DNA of 64,000 bases from Amycolatopsis benzoatilytica AK 16/65 (GTDB lineage Bacteria; Actinomycetota; Actinomycetes; Mycobacteriales; Pseudonocardiaceae). Below, piece after piece: positions 1 through 9,071 of this stretch. The notes beneath the pieces are model-generated. The model did no database searches. It was not told the origin of the DNA and saw only the letters and a program-made list of their open reading frames with translations. Within the stretch, counting starts at the first letter, position 1. Each line of letters begins with the position of its first letter. The stretch covers positions 4,151,795-4,215,794 of the forward strand of contig NZ_KB912942.1 of NCBI RefSeq assembly GCF_000383915.1. Reading direction: 5' to 3'. The position numbers were made by a program, and so were the translations under genes.

Positions 1-56
1 CCGACCTTCACGACCAGCCGGCGAGCCTGTGCGATCTCGTGGCGGGTGCCGCTCAC
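1..56 (-). CDS. proB: Glutamate 5-kinase, N-terminal fragment (runs off window)
   Basis: Only the first 18 codons are inside the window. They read [19 protein letters not shown], and the RRLVVKVG stretch is the nucleotide-binding start of the amino-acid kinase fold of glutamate 5-kinase (first step of proline synthesis). The GTG start overlaps the TGA of obgE by four bases (GTGA), which indicates translational coupling. The obgE-proB order is common in actinobacteria and supports the call. The rest of the protein cannot be judged. Confidence 0.8.
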   Translation of the reverse strand, partial: MSGTRHEIAQARRLVVKV

Positions 57-1585
57 CGGTCGCGCTCCGCCTGTTCCCCGCTCTCCCACACACCGTCCAG
101 CTCGGCATCGACGGACGGGGTCTCGTCGCCGATCTCGTCGTCGGCCAAGTCCTCGTCCTCGCCGGTGCCGTCGCGGCGGATCCGGCGGGCTTCCTTGCGC
201 TCGGCCGCGCCGATCCGGTCGGAACGCTCCAGCCGCACGTCGGTGCCGCGCCCGGACAGGTGCACGACGACGCCCGGCGTCGTCGGCTGCCATTCGAACT
301 GGATGTCGCCGATGGTGACCGGGCTGCCCGGCCTCGCGCCCTTCTTCGCCAGCGCGTCTTCGACGCCGAGCCGGTTGAGCCGGTCCGCGAGGTAGCCGAC
401 CGCTTCGTCGTTGGCGAAGTTCGTCTGCCGGATCCAGCGCTCCGGGCGCGGGCCGCGGACGATGAAGCCGCCCTCTTCCTCCGGGTCCGGCTCGACCGTG
501 AAGCCACTGTCGTCGACCGCGAGCGGGTGCAGCACGATCTTCTCCGGCTCCAGCACCGGCTGCGCCTCGCGGTACGCCTCGACGACCTCCGCCAGCGCGA
601 AGGTCAGCTCCCGCAAGCCCTTGCGCGACGCGGTGGACACCTCGAACACGCGCAGCCCGCGCGCCTCCAGTTCCGGCCGGACGAACTCGGCGAGCTCGGC
701 CGCCTCCGGGACGTCGATCTTGTTCAGCACCACCACGCGCGGGCGCTCTTCGAACTTGCCGCCCAGCCCCGGCGTGTAGCGGGCCAGTTCCTCCTCCAGC
801 GCGTCCACATCGGACAGCGGGTCGCGGCCCGGCTCCAGGGTGGCGCAGTCGACCACGTGCACCAGCACGGCGCAGCGCTCGATGTGGCGCAGGAAGTCCA
901 GCCCGAGGCCGCGGCCCTCGGACGCGCCCGGGATCAGGCCGGGCACATCGGCCATGGTGAACACCGACGAACCGGCGGTGATCACGCCGAGGTTCGGCAC
1001 CAGCGTGGTGAACGGGTAGTCGGCGATCTTCGGCTTCGCCGCGGACAGCACGGAGATCAGCGACGACTTGCCCGCGGACGGGAAGCCGAGCAGGCCGACG
1101 TCGGCGACCGACCGCAGTTCCAGCACCAGGTTCCGGCTTTCGCCAGGCTCGCCGAGCAGCGCGAACCCGGGCGCCTTGCGGGCCTTCGACGCGAGCGCGG
1201 CGTTGCCGAGCCCGCCACGGCCGCCCTGGGCGGCGACGAACCGGGTGCCCGGGCTGGTGAGGTCGGCGACGAGCTCGCCGTCCTCGGTGAACACCACGGT
1301 GCCCGGCGGGACCTTCATCTCCAGCGCCTCGCCGGCGGCGCCGTTGCGGTTGTTGCCCATGCCCAGCTTGCCGTTGCCGGCGCGGGCGTGCGGGCGGAAG
1401 TGGAAGTCGAGCAGGGTGTGCACGTTGGCGTCGACCACCAGGGTCACGTCGCCGCCGTTGCCGCCGTTGCCGCCGTCCGGGCCGCCGAGCGGCTTGAACT
1501 TTTCGCGGTGGACGGAGGCACAGCCGTTTCCGCCGTCCCCTGCGGTCAGGTGGATCACCGCGCGGTCCACGAACCGGGACGCCAT
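53..1585 (-). CDS. obgE: Obg/CgtA family ribosome-assembly GTPase
   Basis: A 510-residue essential GTPase that binds the 50S subunit and links ribosome assembly to stress and growth control. The glycine-rich Obg fold (residues 1-160) has the typical [17 protein letters not shown] and GGRGGLGN repeats. The G domain shows G1 GFPSAGKSS near 167-175, G3 DVPGLI near 213 and G4 NKID near 288. An OCT domain follows at about 350-430, then an acidic tail longer than in E. coli, as in other actinobacteria. ATG start at 1585 in a weak GTGAGG context. It lies downstream of rplU-rpmA, but a strong terminator separates rpmA from it, so it probably depends partly on read-through or its own promoter. proB follows with a 4-bp overlap. 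Confidence 0.97.
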   Translation of the reverse strand: MASRFVDRAVIHLTAGDGGNGCASVHREKFKPLGGPDGGNGGNGGDVTLVVDANVHTLLDFHFRPHARAGNGKLGMGNNRNGAAGEALEMKVPPGTVVFTEDGELVADLTSPGTRFVAAQGGRGGLGNAALASKARKAPGFALLGEPGESRNLVLELRSVADVGLLGFPSAGKSSLISVLSAAKPKIADYPFTTLVPNLGVITAGSSVFTMADVPGLIPGASEGRGLGLDFLRHIERCAVLVHVVDCATLEPGRDPLSDVDALEEELARYTPGLGGKFEERPRVVVLNKIDVPEAAELAEFVRPELEARGLRVFEVSTASRKGLRELTFALAEVVEAYREAQPVLEPEKIVLHPLAVDDSGFTVEPDPEEEGGFIVRGPRPERWIRQTNFANDEAVGYLADRLNRLGVEDALAKKGARPGSPVTIGDIQFEWQPTTPGVVVHLSGRGTDVRLERSDRIGAAERKEARRIRRDGTGEDEDLADDEIGDETPSVDAELDGVWESGEQAERDR

Positions 1586-1622
1586 GGGCTTGCCTCACTT
1601 CACTCGCGAAAAAAGAATCAGA

Positions 1623-1670
1623 CAAAACAAACGAGGGGTGGGGCCGGATTGTTCCGGCTCCACCCCTCGT
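1623..1670 (-). terminator. Intrinsic terminator after rpmA
   Basis: An 18-bp stem (1631-1648 pairing with 1653-1670, one G-U pair, 4-nt loop) is followed on the minus strand by a T-rich run, TTGTTTTGTC. It lies between the rpmA stop and the obgE start, so the ribosomal-protein transcript probably ends mostly here. Confidence 0.85.
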
Positions 1671-1705
1671 CAGAAAACTCGTGCGCTAGCAGAAAACCCG
1701 GAAAC

Positions 1706-1969
1706 TCAGGCTTCGACCGGCGTCGGCACGATGTTGACGGTCTTGCGACCGCGCTTGGTGCCGAACGTAACCGCACCGGCGGCGAGCGCGAACAGCGTGT
1801 CGTCGCCGCCACGGCCGACGTTCACACCGGGGTGGAACTTGGTGCCACGCTGACGGATCAGGATCTCGCCGGCGTTCACCTCCTGGCCGCCGAAGCGCTT
1901 GACGCCCAGTCGCTGGGCGTTCGAATCGCGACCGTTGCGGGAGCTGGACGCACCCTTCTTGTGAGCCAT
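1706..1969 (-). CDS. rpmA: Large ribosomal subunit protein bL27
   Basis: An 87-residue basic protein of the usual family length. It starts [16 protein letters not shown], the conserved N-terminal tail that reaches toward the peptidyl-transferase centre, followed by [10 protein letters not shown] and the [11 protein letters not shown] core. There is no Firmicutes-type cleavable N-terminal extension. It lies 48 nt downstream of rplU in the same operon and has an AAGGGG ribosome-binding site. Confidence 0.98.
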   Translation of the reverse strand: MAHKKGASSSRNGRDSNAQRLGVKRFGGQEVNAGEILIRQRGTKFHPGVNVGRGGDDTLFALAAGAVTFGTKRGRKTVNIVPTPVEA

Positions 1970-2017
1970 CGCTCAAGCCCCTTCTTGAAAAAGTTTCAGT
2001 CTCGAAGATCCGAAGAA

Positions 2018-2332
2018 CTACTTGGAGATACCGGTGACCTCAACGCGGGTCAGCTTCTGCCGGTGACCCTGGCGCTTGTGGTAGCCAGTCTTGTTCTTGA
2101 ACTTGTGGATCCGGATCTTCGGACCCTTGGTCTGCTCGACGACCTTGCCGGTGACCGAGACCTTCGCCAACGCGTCGGCGTCCGTGGTGACCTCGCCACC
2201 GTCCACGAACAGCACGGCGGGGAAGGTGTGCTCGGTGCCCGGCTCGCCCTCGAGCTTCTCGACCTCAACGACGTCGCCAACGGCAACCTTGTACTGCTTG
2301 CCGCCGGTCTTGACGATCGCGTACGCCGACAC
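2018..2332 (-). CDS. rplU: Large ribosomal subunit protein bL21
   Basis: A 104-residue L21 with the hallmark [13 protein letters not shown] start and the C-terminal [19 protein letters not shown]-binding segment. The GTG at 2332 is chosen because AGGAG stands six bases upstream and the protein then begins one residue before [10 protein letters not shown], as in relatives. An ATG at 2347 in the same frame would add five residues but lacks a ribosome-binding site. First gene of rplU-rpmA. The 161-nt gap to rne carries a leader hairpin. Confidence 0.96.
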   Translation of the reverse strand: MSAYAIVKTGGKQYKVAVGDVVEVEKLEGEPGTEHTFPAVLFVDGGEVTTDADALAKVSVTGKVVEQTKGPKIRIHKFKNKTGYHKRQGHRQKLTRVEVTGISK

Positions 2333-2414
2333 GGAAGTCTCCTGCATTACTCGACAATGGGTTAGGGGGCTGGCGCGGCCGGCCCGCCGGGAGGCGGTCC
2401 AGGTGCTCGCGCAG

Positions 2415-2437
2415 CGGCTCATGCTTGCGATGAGCCG
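2415..2437 (-). promoter_or_regulatory. Leader hairpin upstream of rplU (possible L21 autoregulatory element)
   Basis: Perfect 8-bp inverted repeat CGGCTCAT / ATGAGCCG with a 7-nt loop, 83 nt upstream of the rplU start and downstream of the rne stop. L21 operons in several phyla carry ribosomal-protein leaders. Whether this hairpin is one is inference from its position. Confidence 0.35.
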
Positions 2438-2456
2438 TACTACAGGTTACGGGAGG

Positions 2457-2480
2457 CCCCGGGCGCCGCTGCACCCGGGG
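2457..2480 (-). terminator. GC-rich hairpin after rne
   Basis: CCCCGGG / CCCGGGG arms around a 10-nt loop, 14 nt past the rne stop. There is no U tract, so it may act only as an RNA 3' end stabiliser or a weak terminator. Confidence 0.4.
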
Positions 2481-2493
2481 TACCCGTGGTGGA

Positions 2494-5400
2494 TCAACTC
2501 TGGTCCGAAGCCTTCACCGGCGGCCCTGCCGGACGCGAAGCGGCACGGCGCGGACGGCGCCGGGTGCTCCGCACGGCCGGGCCCGGCACGCTGACCTCGG
2601 GTTCTTCCGCGGCCTCGGCCGCGACCGGCGAAACGGCCTCCGGCTCCGGCCGCGAAGCGGCTTCGGCCGCCGGAGCCGGGGTCTGCTCGACCACCGGTTC
2701 CGGCTGCTCAACCGCTGTCTGGGGGGCGGGGGCCGGGGCCTCCGCCGGGGTTTCCGACTTGGCGTCGGCGTGCGCGTCCTCCGGAGCGTGGTGGTCGTGC
2801 TTCTTCGACGCGTTGGCCATCGCCTGCACCGCGGACACCACCGATTCGCGCTGCTCCGGCGTCGGGGCCGGGGCGGGCTGTTCGGTCTTGTGCTCCTGGT
2901 GCTGGTCTTCGCCCTTGCCGCGGCCGCGGGAGCGCCGCGAGCTCTTGGTGTCGCCGCCGTGGCTGTGGCCGTTGGCGCCAGTGTTGCCGCTGTTGCCGCT
3001 GTTGCCGTTGCCGCCGCCGCCGGTGCGCTGCGGTTCGGTGGACACGACCACGCCGCGGCCCTTGCAGTGCTCGCACGGCGTGGAGAACGCCTCGAGCAGC
3101 CCGGTGCCGATCTTCTTGCGGGTCATCTGGACCAGGCCCAGCGAGGTGACCTCGGCCACCTGGTGCCGGGTACGGTCGCGGCCGAGGCATTCGGTGAGCC
3201 GGCGCAGCACCAGGTCGCGGTTCGACTCGAGCACCATGTCGATGAAGTCGATCACGATGATGCCGCCGATGTCCCGCAGCCGCAGCTGGCGGACGATCTC
3301 CTCCGCCGACTCCAGGTTGTTGCGGGTCACCGTCTCTTCGAGGTTGCCGCCCGAGCCGGTGAACTTGCCGGTGTTGACGTCGATGACGGTCATCGCCTCG
3401 GTGCGGTCGATCACCAGGTAGCCGCCCGAGGGCAGCCAGACCTTGCGGTCGAGCGCCTTGGTGATCTGCTCGTCGATCCGGTGGTCGGCGAACGCGTCGC
3501 CGGTGCCGGTGTAGCGCCTGAGCCGGTCGGTCAGGTCCGGCGCGACGTGCTGCACGTAGCCGTGGATGGTGTCCCACGCCTTGCCGCCCTGGACCTCCAG
3601 CTTCGAGAAGTCCTCGGTGAACAGGTCGCGCACGACCTTCACCAGCAGATCCGGCTCCTCGTACAGCATGGTCGGGGCGCCGCTCTTCTTCCCGGACCCG
3701 GCCGACGCCTTCTCCTTGATGACGTCCCACTGCGCCTGCAGCCGCTGGACGTCCCGGTCCAGTTCTTCCTCGCTGACGCCCTCGGACGCGGTGCGGATGA
3801 TGACGCCCGCGTCCTCCGGGACGATCCGCTTGAGGATGTCCTTGAGCCGGCGGCGCTCGTTCTCCGGCAGCTTGCGGGAGATGCCGGTGGCCCCGCCCGC
3901 GGGCACGTAGACCAGGAAGCGGCCGGGCAGCGAGATCTGCGTGGTCAGCCGGGCGCCCTTGTGCCCCACCGGGTCCTTGGTGACCTGGACCAGCACGCTG
4001 TCGCCGGTCGAGAGCGCCTGCTCGATCTTGCGCGCCTTGCCCTCCAGGCCGGCGGCGTCCCAGTCGACCTCGCCGGCGTAGAGCACCGCGTTGCGGCCGC
4101 GGCCGATGTCGATGAACGCGGCCTCCATGCTGGGCAGCACGTTCTGGACCCGGCCGAGGTACACGTTGCCGACGATCGAGCCGGTGCCCGAGGACGTCAC
4201 GAAGTGCTCGACCAGCACGCCGTCTTCGAGCACGCCGATCTGCGTGGAGTCGCCCTTCTCGGCGACGACCATGGTGCGCTCGACCGACTCGCGGCGGGCG
4301 AGGAACTCGGCCTCGGACAGGATCGGCGCGCGGCGACGGCCCGCCTCGCGGCCGTCGCGGCGGCGCTGGCGCTTGGCTTCGAGCCGGGTGGAGCCCCGGA
4401 CGCTGCGCACCTCGTCGCGCGCCGGGCGCTCGGCCTCGGCGGCCTTGGCCTGGCGGACGTGGGTGACGGTGTTCGGCGGGTCGTCGCCGGTCGCGGTCTC
4501 GGCCGCGTCCTCGTCCCCGCCCTTGCGACGGCGGCGACGGCGGCGGCGCTTGCTGCCGCCCTCGGTCTCGGCCTCGTCTTCGGTGTCCGCCTCGGTCTCG
4601 GCTTCTTCCGGCTTCTCGGCTTCCTTGGCGGCGGCGGGCTGCTCCTCGCCGGTCTCGTCCTCGTTCTCGGACGAGGCCTCGTCTCCGCCCTTGCCGCGCC
4701 CGCGGCCGCGGCGGCCACGACGGCGCCGGCGACGGCTGTTCGCGTCCTCGCCTTCCTCGTCCGGACGCTCGTCGCGGACCTCGGCCTCTTCCGCGACGGC
4801 CTCTTCCGCGGCTTCGCCGGCGGCGGGCTCCCCGACGCCGAACAGCGGCTCGGGCTTGCTGCGGGCCGGCTGGGCCGGTTCCGGCGGCAGGAACACCGGC
4901 GACGGCGCGGCGAAGACCGGCACGTGCACCGGGCCGCGGGCCGGAGTGGCCTGCTCGGCTTCCTGCTGCTCGGCCGGGATGGCGGGCGCGACGGTCCGGC
5001 GGACGCGGCGGGTGCGGCCCCGGGACGGCTTGTCGCCGGTCTCGGAGACGCCCTGCTCGGCTTCGGCCGGAGCGGTCTGGTTCGCGGATTCCGGCTGCGC
5101 CTCAGTGACCTGGGCAGTGTCCTGGGCAGTGTCCTGGGCGGCGGCCTGGCCGAACGGCCGCCCGATCGCCGGTCGCCCGGCAGCGCCGGTCTCGGCGGAC
5201 GGGGCGCTTTCCGTCTCAGCGGGGTGCTGGGCGGCAGCGGGTGCCGCCTCGCCGGCCGCCTCGGCCGCCTCGGCGCCGGCCGGCTGGGCGGCAGGGGCGT
5301 TCTCGACGACGCTGCCCGGCTGGCCGGAAGTCTCCTCCGCGGCTTCTCCGTGCTGGCCGGCAGCGACCGGAGCAGCGGTTCCGCCCGCAGGTGCCTCGCC

Positions 5401-5652
5401 CTGCTCCCCGGCCGCTTCCGCGTCGAGGATGACGGCCACGCGGTGCGCGACCTCCTTGGTGACGCTCGACTGGGCGCTGCGGGGGCTCTCCCCCAGGTCG
5501 GCGAGCTTGCCGAGCAAGTCGCGGCTGCTCAGGCCGAGCAGCTTGGCCAGCGCATGCACGCGGATGCGCGGCGGCAGCTCGCCCAGGCGGCTGGTCGTGG
5601 GTGCGGCGGTATTCCCGCCGGTCTGTTCGGCGGGTGTGTCCGCGTTCGACAT
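2494..5652 (-). CDS. rne: RNase E/G family endoribonuclease with IF2-N-like domain
   Basis: A 1052-residue endoribonuclease for mRNA decay and rRNA/tRNA processing. Residues ~28-80 (PPRIRVHALAKLLGLSSRDL) resemble the IF-2 N-terminal domain. Long low-complexity acidic and arginine-rich segments follow to ~440, including RRRRRRGRRGRGRG-type RNA-binding clusters. The catalytic core then shows an S1 domain (~470-600), DVNTGKFTG near 758 with the DNase-I-like magnesium site, and the zinc link CEHCKG near 859. The tail is Pro/Ala/Glu-rich with a basic end. The core therefore sits C-terminal to a scaffold region, the arrangement known for actinobacterial RNase E. ATG at 5652 with GGAGGAG six bases upstream. 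A tandem DTAQ repeat lies near residues 175-185. The upstream kilobase is gene-free. Confidence 0.95.
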   Translation of the reverse strand: MSNADTPAEQTGGNTAAPTTSRLGELPPRIRVHALAKLLGLSSRDLLGKLADLGESPRSAQSSVTKEVAHRVAVILDAEAAGEQGEAPAGGTAAPVAAGQHGEAAEETSGQPGSVVENAPAAQPAGAEAAEAAGEAAPAAAQHPAETESAPSAETGAAGRPAIGRPFGQAAAQDTAQDTAQVTEAQPESANQTAPAEAEQGVSETGDKPSRGRTRRVRRTVAPAIPAEQQEAEQATPARGPVHVPVFAAPSPVFLPPEPAQPARSKPEPLFGVGEPAAGEAAEEAVAEEAEVRDERPDEEGEDANSRRRRRRGRRGRGRGKGGDEASSENEDETGEEQPAAAKEAEKPEEAETEADTEDEAETEGGSKRRRRRRRRKGGDEDAAETATGDDPPNTVTHVRQAKAAEAERPARDEVRSVRGSTRLEAKRQRRRDGREAGRRRAPILSEAEFLARRESVERTMVVAEKGDSTQIGVLEDGVLVEHFVTSSGTGSIVGNVYLGRVQNVLPSMEAAFIDIGRGRNAVLYAGEVDWDAAGLEGKARKIEQALSTGDSVLVQVTKDPVGHKGARLTTQISLPGRFLVYVPAGGATGISRKLPENERRRLKDILKRIVPEDAGVIIRTASEGVSEEELDRDVQRLQAQWDVIKEKASAGSGKKSGAPTMLYEEPDLLVKVVRDLFTEDFSKLEVQGGKAWDTIHGYVQHVAPDLTDRLRRYTGTGDAFADHRIDEQITKALDRKVWLPSGGYLVIDRTEAMTVIDVNTGKFTGSGGNLEETVTRNNLESAEEIVRQLRLRDIGGIIVIDFIDMVLESNRDLVLRRLTECLGRDRTRHQVAEVTSLGLVQMTRKKIGTGLLEAFSTPCEHCKGRGVVVSTEPQRTGGGGNGNSGNSGNTGANGHSHGGDTKSSRRSRGRGKGEDQHQEHKTEQPAPAPTPEQRESVVSAVQAMANASKKHDHHAPEDAHADAKSETPAEAPAPAPQTAVEQPEPVVEQTPAPAAEAASRPEPEAVSPVAAEAAEEPEVSVPGPAVRSTRRRPRRAASRPAGPPVKASDQS

Positions 5653-5672
5653 ATGTCTCCTCCGCCCCCGGG

Positions 5673-5704
5673 CGCGTCAGCCGGTTCGCACCGGTGCTGA
5701 CGCG
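5673..5704 (-). promoter_or_regulatory. Stable hairpin in the rne 5' leader
   Basis: Nine-base arms CGCGTCAGC / GCTGACGCG continue into a CGGT/ACCG inner stem closing a TCGC tetraloop, with a 2-nt bulge. It ends 20 nt before the rne ATG and abuts the ribosome-binding site. E. coli rne is autoregulated through leader hairpins. A similar role here is inference. Confidence 0.45.
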
Positions 5705-6757
5705 GCCGCGCAGGGGCCCTTTCTGTTCCGTGCCCGCCGTGGTGGTGACCAGCGGCGGGAATTCTGCTGGCATCGCGGGCGTCCGCCGGGTGGGCGGCCG
5801 CGCACGTCCTGGTCTGCTCGGCGGGGTGCCGGCCTGCTCGCGACCCCCGGGCCACCCGCCACGACATCGACCTTGGCCCGGCCTCCCGGGGGCGACGCGC
5901 GTGGTGCCGGTCCGGCACTCCTCCGGGCCGCTCACGACGCGAGCGGGATGCCCGTCGGCGCAGCGGCCAACGCAAGTATCCCACACCCGGGTGGACACCT
6001 GGTGTAGTCGGTGTCCCACAGCAGGCAGTCGGGCGCGCCGCGTTCACACGTCCGGGGGAACTCGAGCAGCTCGAGCGGTGCGGACGCGGGATCGGGCCGG
6101 CAGTACGGGCCGGCCGCGCGCCTGGCCGGACTCGGCAACGGCGAGCCCGGGGCGGTCAGCCTACCGGCCGGGTGTTCCCCGGCCGGGTGGCGCAGGTCCC
6201 TCGATCCGGGCTGGTTTTGCCGGGGGACGAGGTGCGGGCCGGGCGCGTCGCGACGGGTGTCCCGGACGGGCGGACTCCCGCAAACACCAATCTGGCAAGG
6301 CAGGCTACGTCTCGGCCAGCAGCCAGACCGCGCCGGGCGGATTCCGGCAATGCACCGGGCAGGCCAGGCCGGTCGGACCGGGGAACGGACGTCCGGGCAC
6401 AGCCGGCTCCATCGTGCTGGCGACCGCTGCCGTGCGCCGTCCGTTCAGCACCGTCTGAGGAGACCGCGGAGAGCGGCGGCTGCCTCCGTTCCGCCGTTCG
6501 CCGACGTGCCGCGCACCTGTCTCGCCGGCGAACGGCCCGGCGAAGCACGTCGACAGGGAGGTTGCTCACACCCGGGCCAACGCTTCATGTCGGGTACCAG
6601 CGCTCCAAGCTGGGCGAGGGTGCTTCTGGCACGATCCGATCAAACGGCCGGGCGAACTTCCGCGCTTCGCTTGTCGCGTCGAAGCCGGGATGGATAGCGT
6701 GCGCCTCAGGCGCTCCGCGCGGGCGCCGGCGTTGCCCTGAGCACGGTGGGAGGTCCG
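5705..6757. other. Gene-free region between divergent rne and the subtilase
   Basis: About 1.05 kb without a convincing gene. All open frames here are Arg/Pro-rich shadows with no domain, no good ribosome-binding site and no family resemblance. It must hold the rne promoter and probably a long rne leader (long rne leaders are known in mycobacteria) as well as the subtilase promoter. No tRNA-like fold was recognised. Confidence 0.6.
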
Positions 6758-8203
6758 GTGTCCCTGCTGGCGCGGCCGCTGCGGGCGGCCGTGTGCTCCT
6801 TCGCCGTTCTCACGGTCAGCGTCGCGGCATGCGCCGCGGTCTCTCCGGCGGCCGGCGCGGATCCCGGATGCGTTCCCGGCGGGCGGGCGTTGCGGTATGT
6901 CGTCGCGTTCGACCGGGGAACGTCAGAGGCTTCCGCCCGGCAGCAAGCCGCGGCGGACTGCGGGCAGGTGACCGGCTACTACCCGCAGATTTCGGTGGCG
7001 ATCGTCACGTCGGCCGATCCCCGGTTCGCCGACCGGATCGGACCGGAGCGGGCGTTCAGCGCGCAGGCGACCCGGCTGGCGGCGGAACAGCCCGGCATCG
7101 CCGCGGCTGCGCCGGCCCGCGCGCTGGTGCCGCGCACCGATCCGGCGCGGGTCCCGTCGGCGGACCTGTCCTCCCGGCAGTGGGACATGGACCTGATCGG
7201 GGCACCCGCCGCGCACCAGGTGACCGGCGGCGACCGGAAGGTGGTCGTCGGGGTGCTCGATTCCGGGGTCGACCCGAACCATCCCGAGCTGTCCGCGGCG
7301 ATCGACGCGGGCGACTCGGCGGGATGCCTCACCGGTGTCCCGGACCAGAGCCCGGCGGCGTGGCAGCCGACGACTTCGGTGCACGGCACGCACGTCGCGG
7401 GCATCATCGCCGCGGCGGCGGACGGCAAGGGCGTGACCGGGGTGGCACCAGGGGTGCGGATCGCGTCGGTGAAGGTGATCGACGATCGCGGATACGCCGA
7501 TCCGGAAGCGGCGGTCTGCGGAATCATGTGGTCAGCGGCACGGCATCTGCCGATCGCCAACAGCAGCTGGTTCGTGAATCCGTGGTCGCTTTCCTGCGTG
7601 CGCGGCAACGATCGCGGCGTGGTGCACGAGGTGCTCGCGCGGGCGGTCGAGTACGCGACCGCGCAGGGCACTCTCAACGTCGCGGCGGCGACGAACGAAG
7701 CGGTCGATCTCACGCCGTCCGCGCCAGCGGGCTCGCCGACGGCGGGCGGGAAGTGCGAGGCGTTGCCGGCTGGGCTGCGAGAAGTGGTGACGGTGTCAGC
7801 CGTCGGCGCGGACCGGGTGAAGGCGGGCTACAGCTCGTACGGGCTCGGCGTCGTCGATGTGACCGCCCCGGGCGGCGACGGCGACCAGTGCGTGGTTTCG
7901 ACAGTGCCAGGCGGGTTCGCACCGCTGTGCGGGACGTCGATGGCGGCACCGCACGCCGCCGGGGTGCTGGCGCTGCTGAAGTCGGTGCACCCGGGGTGGT
8001 CGGCTGCCGAGCTGCGGGCCGCGCTCGAGTCGCGGGCGACGCCGATGCCGTGCCCGGACGACTACGACCTCACCGGCGACGGCGCGCAGGACGCGTACTG
8101 CTCGGGTTATGACGGGTACAACGGGTTTTACGGCCACGGGCTGGTCGACGCCCGGTCCGCGGTGACGCCCGCCCAGACGGGACCGCCCAGTCCGGTCCGG
8201 TGA
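6758..8203 (+). CDS. Secreted subtilisin-like (S8) serine protease
   Basis: About 481 residues. A Sec signal (basic LLARPLRAA, hydrophobic stretch, cleavage near AAGA) leads into a pro-region (~30-130) and a peptidase S8 domain. The catalytic triad is visible: Asp168 in VLDSGVD, His209 in HGTHVAG and Ser394 in GTSMAAPHAAG, with the oxyanion Asn in IANSSW. Eight or more cysteines after the signal suggest disulfides, as expected for an extracytoplasmic enzyme. GTG at 6758 is preferred because GGGAGG precedes it; a GTG at 6746 would add four residues. There is no C-terminal membrane anchor, so this is a free secreted protease rather than a type VII mycosin. It is monocistronic and ends in a hairpin shared with the convergent ABC operon. 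Confidence 0.9.
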   Translation: MSLLARPLRAAVCSFAVLTVSVAACAAVSPAAGADPGCVPGGRALRYVVAFDRGTSEASARQQAAADCGQVTGYYPQISVAIVTSADPRFADRIGPERAFSAQATRLAAEQPGIAAAAPARALVPRTDPARVPSADLSSRQWDMDLIGAPAAHQVTGGDRKVVVGVLDSGVDPNHPELSAAIDAGDSAGCLTGVPDQSPAAWQPTTSVHGTHVAGIIAAAADGKGVTGVAPGVRIASVKVIDDRGYADPEAAVCGIMWSAARHLPIANSSWFVNPWSLSCVRGNDRGVVHEVLARAVEYATAQGTLNVAAATNEAVDLTPSAPAGSPTAGGKCEALPAGLREVVTVSAVGADRVKAGYSSYGLGVVDVTAPGGDGDQCVVSTVPGGFAPLCGTSMAAPHAAGVLALLKSVHPGWSAAELRAALESRATPMPCPDDYDLTGDGAQDAYCSGYDGYNGFYGHGLVDARSAVTPAQTGPPSPVR

Positions 8204-8227
8204 CCCTGGCGCGTGTCACCGGACCGG
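8192..8227. terminator. Bidirectional hairpin between convergent subtilase and ABC permease
   Basis: A perfect 13-bp inverted repeat (8192-8204 with 8215-8227, 10-nt loop) overlaps the subtilase stop codon and ends 16 nt before the stop of the opposing permease. Position between convergent genes fits a shared terminator; there is no U tract. Confidence 0.6.
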
Positions 8228-8243
8228 CGGATCCCGGCAGCGG

Positions 8244-9071
8244 TCAGGTCAGCAGGAGCTTCGCGATCCTCCTGGTCGCGCCCCACACCCCGATGCCCGC
8301 CAGCACCAGCAGGTACGCCAGGTTTCCCAGCATCCCCCACGACAGGATGCCGGTCGCCAGGCCGCGCATCAGCTCGATCCCGTGGTAGAGCGGGAAGCAG
8401 CGGACCAGCCACCGCAGCGCCTCCGGGTAGACGGTGATCGGGAAGAACGTGGTGGAGAACAGGAACATCGGCATCAGGATGAGGTTGATGTAGTCGAACT
8501 GCGAGGTCGACGTCAAGAAACTCACCAGCGCGATGCTGATCGCCGCGAACGCGAACGACACCAGCAGCGCCACCGGCAGAAGCAGCACCGCCCACCAGGA
8601 CGTGAGCAGGCCCATCGCGCCGGTCACGGCCAGGAAAGCGAGCGAGTACAACCCGCCGCGAAGCACGGCCCAGGCGATTTCGCCCAGTGCGATGTCCAGC
8701 GGGCCGACCGGGGTGGCCAGCATCGCGTCGTAGGTCTTGGCGTAGCGAAGTTTGAAGAACAGGTTGTACGTGCACTCGATCACCGCGCCGTTCATCGCGG
8801 ACGAGGCCAGCAGTGCGGGCGCGACGAACGCGACATAGCTCATCGGGCGGCCGTCCGGGCCGGGCACGGTGGTGACCAGTTTGCCGAAGCCGACCTGGAA
8901 CGCGAGCAGGTAGAACAGCGGTTCCAAGGCGCCGGACGCGAGGATCGACCAGGAGCGGCCGTAGACGGTGAGCGCGCGTTCGATCAGCGCGGTCGCGCGT
9001 CCGCTGTACAGGCCGGAGGGCAGGATGCGGAGGAGAAGCCCGCGCCGCTGCGGAGAAACCAGGTCGGTCAT
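8244..9071 (-). CDS. ABC-2 type transporter permease (second subunit)
   Basis: A 275-residue integral membrane protein with about six hydrophobic segments and the ABC-2 signature region near FLFSTTFFPITVYPEALRWL. It is the last gene of a three-gene operon (ATPase, permease, permease). Its ATG shares one base with the stop of the first permease (TGATG), so the genes are translationally coupled. The pair most likely forms a heterodimeric pore of the DrrB/NodJ type, exporting a drug, lipid or polyketide. Substrate unknown. Confidence 0.88.
   Translation of the reverse strand: MTDLVSPQRRGLLLRILPSGLYSGRATALIERALTVYGRSWSILASGALEPLFYLLAFQVGFGKLVTTVPGPDGRPMSYVAFVAPALLASSAMNGAVIECTYNLFFKLRYAKTYDAMLATPVGPLDIALGEIAWAVLRGGLYSLAFLAVTGAMGLLTSWWAVLLLPVALLVSFAFAAISIALVSFLTSTSQFDYINLILMPMFLFSTTFFPITVYPEALRWLVRCFPLYHGIELMRGLATGILSWGMLGNLAYLLVLAGIGVWGATRRIAKLLLT

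Noticed and set aside
29..2365. Long plus-strand open frames opposite obgE-rplU, rne, valS and others
   Set aside because: They mirror highly conserved minus-strand genes, are Arg/Ala/Gly-rich and show no domain or ribosome-binding site; typical of high-GC antisense frames.
5216..6138. Minus-strand open frames upstream of rne
   Set aside because: Low-complexity Arg/Pro composition, overlapping frames and no family resemblance. Treated as leader/promoter DNA.
6758..8203. Type VII secretion mycosin
   Set aside because: No C-terminal membrane helix and no ESX genes nearby; a free secreted subtilase fits better.
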